Below, one piece after another: positions 60,077 through 64,000 of a stretch of 64,000 nucleotides of DNA. The DNA comes from Flavobacterium limnosediminis JC2902 (lineage in GTDB: Bacteria; Bacteroidota; Bacteroidia; Flavobacteriales; Flavobacteriaceae): positions 1 to 64,000 of the forward strand of contig NZ_AVGG01000007.1 in assembly GCF_000498535.1 (NCBI RefSeq), written 5' to 3'. The position numbers and the translations under genes were made by a program. The stretch's first letter is position 1. Every line of letters starts with the position of its first letter. Under the pieces are notes generated by a model, which was not told the origin of the DNA, ran no database searches, and saw only the letters and a list, made by a program, of their open reading frames with translations.

Positions 60077-61111
60077 TTATTTTAGAGATTCGGCACGTTT
60101 GATTTTCCCGGTTTCGGTTTCCGAAAAATGAGGTACAAAAAGTATTTCTTTCGGTTTTTCGTATTTGTCCAAACCATCAAAAACCGAAGTTTCTATTTCA
60201 TAAGGATTACTTTCAACAACCAAAATCAGTTTTTCACCCAAAGAAGCATCCGGTTTACCAATAACAAAAAAACGATGCGGAATTTTACCGCTGAGCTTCT
60301 CCTCTATTTTTTCCGGAAACAGCTTCACACCTCCGCTGTTTATCACATTATCAAAACGTCCCAACCATACGAACTTAGTTCCGTTCAAAATTTCCACCAC
60401 ATCATTAGTAATAATTTTAGAATCGGATAATCTTGGTGCATCAATAACCAGACAATTTCTGTCATCGGTTGAAACGGTAATATCCGGCAACACCGAAAAA
60501 GCGTCATCCTGAATCTTTTTAACAGCTACATGCGTGATGGTTTCTGTCATCCCGTAAGTTTCATAAATGGCTGTCGGAATTTGTTTTAACGCATCAATCA
60601 AGGCAGCATTCAGTTTTGCACCTCCAATGATTACCTTCGTTATCCTATGCAGCTGTGCCAATGAATTTTCCACCTGAAGCGGAACCATCGCCGCAAAATC
60701 ATAGTTTTTTGTATTTCCGTCAAGCGGATGGGAATCCGGTTTGATAAAATCTAAATCCCAACCCAGTACCAAAGCACGAACCAGCATCATTTTTCCGGCG
60801 ATATATTGCATCGGCAAACAATGCAAGGCTTTACAATTACTGCTTAATTCAAAAAAAGAAGCCGTAGCCAAAGCGGAATTCATCATGGCTTCTTTCTTTA
60901 ATTGGATCGCTTTAGGAGTTCCTGTTGTTCCGGAAGTGGTGACCTGAACAAATTCGTTTTCATTAAACCATTCCAGAATAAATTTAGACAATTCCTGCTC
61001 AAACCCTTTATCAGAGTGCGCTAATTCCTTAGCAAAAAAGCAAAATTCATCCTCATTATAGTGTCGGTCATTGAATTTAAAGTCCGGATGTATTTTCAGA
61101 AGGCTGTTCAT
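60077..61111 (-). CDS. menE: o-succinylbenzoate-CoA ligase (AMP-binding, short form)
   Basis: A 344-residue adenylate-forming enzyme; activates o-succinylbenzoate with CoA in menaquinone synthesis. It has the A3 motif TTSGTTGTPKAIQLKKEAM, the A5 motif YETYGMTETITHVAVK, and the C-terminal GRFDNVINSGGVKLFPEKIEE with the hinge lysine domain ending FSETETGKIKRAESL. Unlike most AMP-binding proteins (about 500) it lacks part of the N-terminal domain, which is typical of Bacteroidetes MenE. Overlaps the CPBP gene by one base (TAATG), so they are translated together. Substrate not proven by sequence. Confidence 0.82.
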   Translation of the reverse strand: MNSLLKIHPDFKFNDRHYNEDEFCFFAKELAHSDKGFEQELSKFILEWFNENEFVQVTTSGTTGTPKAIQLKKEAMMNSALATASFFELSSNCKALHCLPMQYIAGKMMLVRALVLGWDLDFIKPDSHPLDGNTKNYDFAAMVPLQVENSLAQLHRITKVIIGGAKLNAALIDALKQIPTAIYETYGMTETITHVAVKKIQDDAFSVLPDITVSTDDRNCLVIDAPRLSDSKIITNDVVEILNGTKFVWLGRFDNVINSGGVKLFPEKIEEKLSGKIPHRFFVIGKPDASLGEKLILVVESNPYEIETSVFDGLDKYEKPKEILFVPHFSETETGKIKRAESLK

Positions 61112-62034
61112 TACATTCCAATAGTTTCAACATCTGCAGACTCAACAAGTTTCCCTGTTAGTTTTTCCTTCCAATTGGTCCAACCGTATTTTTTGGAATA
61201 CACGAACAACAATATCGGAAAAATCACTAAAACCGGAATCAAAACATCAAATCCGGCTGTAGGTTCTGAAATATCTTTTAAGATCGAATTCGTCTGAAAG
61301 GCAGTCCAATCAGCCGTAACCAAAAGTGCTCCTACTAAATTATTGGCAGCGTGAAATCCTAAGGCAAGCTCTAATCCATCATCCATTAAGGTTATAATCC
61401 CAAGAAAAAATCCGGTTCCTATATAGAAAATCATAATTGTCATGCCCAATTTTCCCACTTCAGGATTCGCTATATGCATTAGTCCGAATAAAACGGAAGA
61501 GGTCAGAAACGGAATTAACCGACTGTTGGTTATCACACCCAAACCCTGCATCAGATATCCTCGAAACAGGTATTCCTCAAAGCTGGTCTGCAACGGGATT
61601 AAAATCACGGCCAATAGCAAAAAAGTAAAAAAAGGTACCGGCTCAAAAGTAACCACAAAATCCTCCGGTGCCAAAAAATAAGCTACCAGCGATAAAATTG
61701 CAGAAACCGATCCCCACAATCCAAAAGAGAAAAACACCCTGCCCCAATCCACCTTTTTTCTTGCTGTAGTCAAACTTCGAACACTTTGTCTGTGGATGAA
61801 TTTCACCCAAAACAGCAATCCCAGACACATTAAAGACAACGGAATAACTATAAAAACAAAAGTAATATTGGAACCCCATTCTTCAATCATCTGTTGCATC
61901 AAGACTTCGCTACTTATATCCTGAGTCATAAAATAATTGGTCAGCATTAATGCAGAGAATCCTAACAGAATCGGTAAATAGAGAATGAAATTGAAATCTT
62001 TGTTTTTTATCTGTTCAATAAACATAAATGGCAT
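61111..62034 (-). CDS. CPBP-family intramembrane metalloprotease
   Basis: A 307-residue protein with about eight transmembrane segments and the CPBP (Abi, CAAX protease and bacteriocin-processing) motifs: EEYLFRGYLMQGLG (E-E-x3-R), SSVLFGLMHIANPE (F-G-x-x-H) and GFHAANNLVGALLV (H-x-x-x-N). Acts as glutamic or metal-dependent intramembrane endopeptidase, substrate unknown. First gene of the two-gene unit with menE. Start ATG 62034; an alternative ATG is nine bp further in. Confidence 0.88.
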   Translation of the reverse strand: MPFMFIEQIKNKDFNFILYLPILLGFSALMLTNYFMTQDISSEVLMQQMIEEWGSNITFVFIVIPLSLMCLGLLFWVKFIHRQSVRSLTTARKKVDWGRVFFSFGLWGSVSAILSLVAYFLAPEDFVVTFEPVPFFTFLLLAVILIPLQTSFEEYLFRGYLMQGLGVITNSRLIPFLTSSVLFGLMHIANPEVGKLGMTIMIFYIGTGFFLGIITLMDDGLELALGFHAANNLVGALLVTADWTAFQTNSILKDISEPTAGFDVLIPVLVIFPILLFVYSKKYGWTNWKEKLTGKLVESADVETIGM

Positions 62035-62128
62035 TTTAGAAATTGGTGTATTTACGGCAGAATTTGTTACATCGAAGGTACTTCATTTTTTAATTTATAA
62101 GGAGTACTTTTGAAAAAAATATATAATC

Positions 62129-62470
62129 ATGATTACCATTTATCATAATCCGAGATGCAGCAAATCCAGAGAAGGCGTTTGCTTTTTAGAAGAAAAAGGA
62201 ATTGAATTCAACACCGTTAAATACCTTGACGAGAATATCACAGTTGAAGAACTAACCGCGATAATCAAAAAATTAAACTGCAAACCGATTGAATTAGTCC
62301 GAACAAAAGAAACGCTCTGGAAAGAAAATTACAAAGACAAGACTCTTTCAGATAAGGAAATAATAACCATTATGGCAGAAAATCCGGTGTTGATTGAACG
62401 ACCTATCATTATTAACGGCGATAAGGCAGTAATTGGCAGACCCATCGAAAAAGTTTTGACAATTATTTAG
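62129..62470 (+). CDS. ArsC/Spx-family arsenate reductase-like protein
   Basis: A 113-residue thioredoxin-fold protein of the glutaredoxin-coupled ArsC type, also related to Spx. Catalytic cysteine C10 in YHNPRCSKSREGVCF; further motifs LNCKPIELVRTKE and NPVLIERPIIINGDKAVIGRPIEKV, including the Arg and the P-x-I-x-x-x-x-A-V-I-G-R-P-x-E ending of ArsC proteins. Arsenate reductase is the common name. No arsR, arsB or acr3 adjoins, so a role in arsenate resistance is not supported by context. Divergent from the CPBP gene. Confidence 0.85.
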   Translation: MITIYHNPRCSKSREGVCFLEEKGIEFNTVKYLDENITVEELTAIIKKLNCKPIELVRTKETLWKENYKDKTLSDKEIITIMAENPVLIERPIIINGDKAVIGRPIEKVLTII

Positions 62471-62566
62471 AACCGTTACATGATTGTTTTAACAAAGATT
62501 TGGGAATTACGGCATAAACCAAAAAGTAATTTAGCAGTCTTAAGAAGCAAATCAAACCTATTACAC

Positions 62567-64000
62567 ATGAAAAAGATCAATTCTTTAGTAACTTTTTTGG
62601 TGCTGTTAACAACGCTTTTTTCATTTGCGCAACAAAAACCGCAAACACAAAAAGTAAAAGTGACCGGAAAAGTTATTGAAAAATCTACTAATCAGCCTTT
62701 AGAGTATGCCAGCGTCTATGCTCAAAACACCAAAAATCCTTCTTTAGTTTCGGGGGGAATGACTGATGCAAAAGGAGAATTTACCTTTGACGTTCCAGCC
62801 GGAGTGTATTATATCAAAATCGAATTTTTAGGTTTCAAAACCGTTGAATTCAAAGATAAGGCAATCAATTCCGACACAAATCTGGGAGTAATTGCCGTTA
62901 CGGAAGATTCTAAACAATTGGATGAAGTGGTTATCATTGCCGAAAAATCAACCGTTGAAATTAAACTCGACAAAAAAGTATACAACGTCGGTAAAGACAT
63001 GACCGTAAAAGGCGGAACCGCCAGCGATGTATTGGACAATGTACCTTCTGTTTCGGTAGATGTCGACGGAAACGTAAGTTTAAGAGGTAATGAAAACGTA
63101 AAAATCCTGATTGACGGAAAACCATCCGGAATGATTGGTGTAAACGTCGCACAAGCCTTAAAACAGCTTCCGGCCGATTCTGTTGACAAAGTCGAGGTAA
63201 TTACAAATCCGTCCTCCCGTTATGAATCGGAAGGTGGTGGCGGTATCGTAAACATCATCCTGAAAAAAGGAAAAAACCAAGGTATTAACGGTAGTGTCAC
63301 AGGAACCGTTGGACATCCTCAAAATTATGGTTTAACGGCTAATTTTAATTTCAGAGCCGAAAATTTCAACTTTTTCACCAACCTTGGGTATAACAACAGC
63401 ATCAGTCCGGGTAACTTTTTAAGAAATTCGGAATATTTAGATCCTAACCCGGGTTCACCCACTTTCATTGATGAAATGAGAGAAAACGACCGAGAAAGAA
63501 AAGGGAAGAACAACAATTTCGGTTTGGAATGGTATTTAAGTAAATCCTTAACATGGACAAATACTATAGGGTTTTCAAAAAATGAGGGAGGAAATCCGGA
63601 AAATGTGACCTACTATAATTATGATGAAAATCATGAACTAATCAACATCAGAAATCGTTATAACGACCAAACCAACGAGAGCAATAACATCAATTACTCT
63701 ACGAACTTCACAAAAAATTTCGCCAAAGAAGGACATAAATTAACGGCTGATTTTTCGGTTTCCGGAAATCATGATAATGATTTTTCCAAGATTGAAGAAA
63801 CGTTGGATGATAATTCAGGTTCAGTAATAACAGGAACAAAAAACAATCAGAAACAAAACCGTACGATGGTACAGACCGATTACGTTTTACCTATCGGAAA
63901 AGGACAATTCGAAGCCGGATATCGCGGTGATTTTTCCAATATGCTGACAGATTACGCTGTATTGGAAAATATTGACCCTAACACAAACACAGGTACTATC
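62567..64000 (+). CDS. TonB-dependent receptor-like outer-membrane protein, 3' end beyond the window
   Basis: Open reading frame from ATG 62567 to the window end without a stop (478 codons shown). Signal peptide MKKINSLVTFLVLLTTLFSFAQ; a carboxypeptidase-regulatory-like domain (about 32-105: VTGKVIEKSTNQPLEYASVY, TDAKGEFTFDVPAGVYYIKIEFLGF); a TonB plug (DNVPSVSVDVDGNVSLRGNENVKILIDGKP); then barrel strands (YGLTANFNFRAENFNFFTNLGY) of the type 3 outer-membrane barrel often found in Bacteroidetes. Imports iron-chelates, sugars or vitamins; substrate unclear. No regulator is within view. Confidence 0.9.
   Translation, partial: MKKINSLVTFLVLLTTLFSFAQQKPQTQKVKVTGKVIEKSTNQPLEYASVYAQNTKNPSLVSGGMTDAKGEFTFDVPAGVYYIKIEFLGFKTVEFKDKAINSDTNLGVIAVTEDSKQLDEVVIIAEKSTVEIKLDKKVYNVGKDMTVKGGTASDVLDNVPSVSVDVDGNVSLRGNENVKILIDGKPSGMIGVNVAQALKQLPADSVDKVEVITNPSSRYESEGGGGIVNIILKKGKNQGINGSVTGTVGHPQNYGLTANFNFRAENFNFFTNLGYNNSISPGNFLRNSEYLDPNPGSPTFIDEMRENDRERKGKNNNFGLEWYLSKSLTWTNTIGFSKNEGGNPENVTYYNYDENHELINIRNRYNDQTNESNNINYSTNFTKNFAKEGHKLTADFSVSGNHDNDFSKIEETLDDNSGSVITGTKNNQKQNRTMVQTDYVLPIGKGQFEAGYRGDFSNMLTDYAVLENIDPNTNTGTI

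Noticed and set aside
62129..62470. Arsenic-resistance operon
   Set aside because: Only an ArsC-fold protein is present; no arsR, arsB, acr3 or arsM nearby.

Overview
The window reads as a stretch of chromosome from a member of the Flavobacteriaceae, most like Flavobacterium. The base composition is AT-rich. Two exported proteins carry type IX secretion (T9SS) type A sorting tails. Several genes have the Bacteroidetes -7 promoter element TAnnTTTG instead of a sigma-70 -10 box. Bacillithiol synthesis (bshA), a Bacteroidetes-type LptD and TamB, M43 cytophagalysin-like proteases and the start of a TonB-dependent receptor also fit. I see no prophage, transposase, integrase, CRISPR array, rRNA gene or plasmid function; this looks like core genome with scattered small repeats.

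Layout. 1-7 kb: an Fe(II)/2-oxoglutarate oxygenase, a SUI1 factor, a nucleoside phosphorylase, a VOC protein, two tandem GNAT acetyltransferases, an orphan binding protein, a membrane transglutaminase-like protein and two envelope proteins. 7-18 kb: ung, a Smr-less mutS2 and a DCC-family gene, two T9SS cargo proteins, aroC, an LpxH-like phosphatase, envelope proteins and bshA. 18-31 kb (cell envelope): a GH3/serine-hydrolase fusion, then a minus-strand series of two amidases, an MCE protein and two Fe-S proteins, divergent from lptD and ridA. 31-39 kb: a BadF-type sugar kinase, gap, pfkA and a very large tamB. 39-47 kb: tsaD, rsmE, a DUF4159 gene, two tandem M43 metalloproteases, an AI-2E-family permease and a methyltransferase. 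47 kb: a tRNA-Ser/Pro/Arg operon. 47-53 kb: thiolase, an NlpC/P60 protein, a phosphate-transport pair (pit with DUF47) and an acyl-CoA carboxylase beta subunit. 53-64 kb: three exported unknown proteins with an S41 protease, a tiny membrane ORF with an M1 peptidase, DoxX, menE with a CPBP protease, arsC, and a TonB-dependent receptor cut by the window end.

The most interesting signals are mostly between genes. (1) A four-unit, ~20-bp-period direct repeat followed by a candidate promoter and a terminator, which together outline an unannotated RNA of about 105 nt at 22.05-22.28 kb. (2) A four-unit, exact 11-bp-period TTAA repeat next to a -7 box in front of the phosphate-transport pair, a strong candidate PHO box. 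(3) Two related structured repeats flanking the sugar kinase. (4) Many gaps filled with short degenerate word repeats, each gap with its own vocabulary. (5) A ~190-bp element with imperfect terminal inverted repeats beside ung. (6) A tamB gene whose membrane anchor is encoded upstream of every canonical start codon. (7) A four-gene exported operon (53.6-57.5 kb) in which two proteins look like metalloprotease-fold relatives without zinc ligands, joined to an S41 protease; this is the best candidate here for an undescribed protein system.

All family assignments come from reading motifs and from general knowledge of the families. No database search was run.
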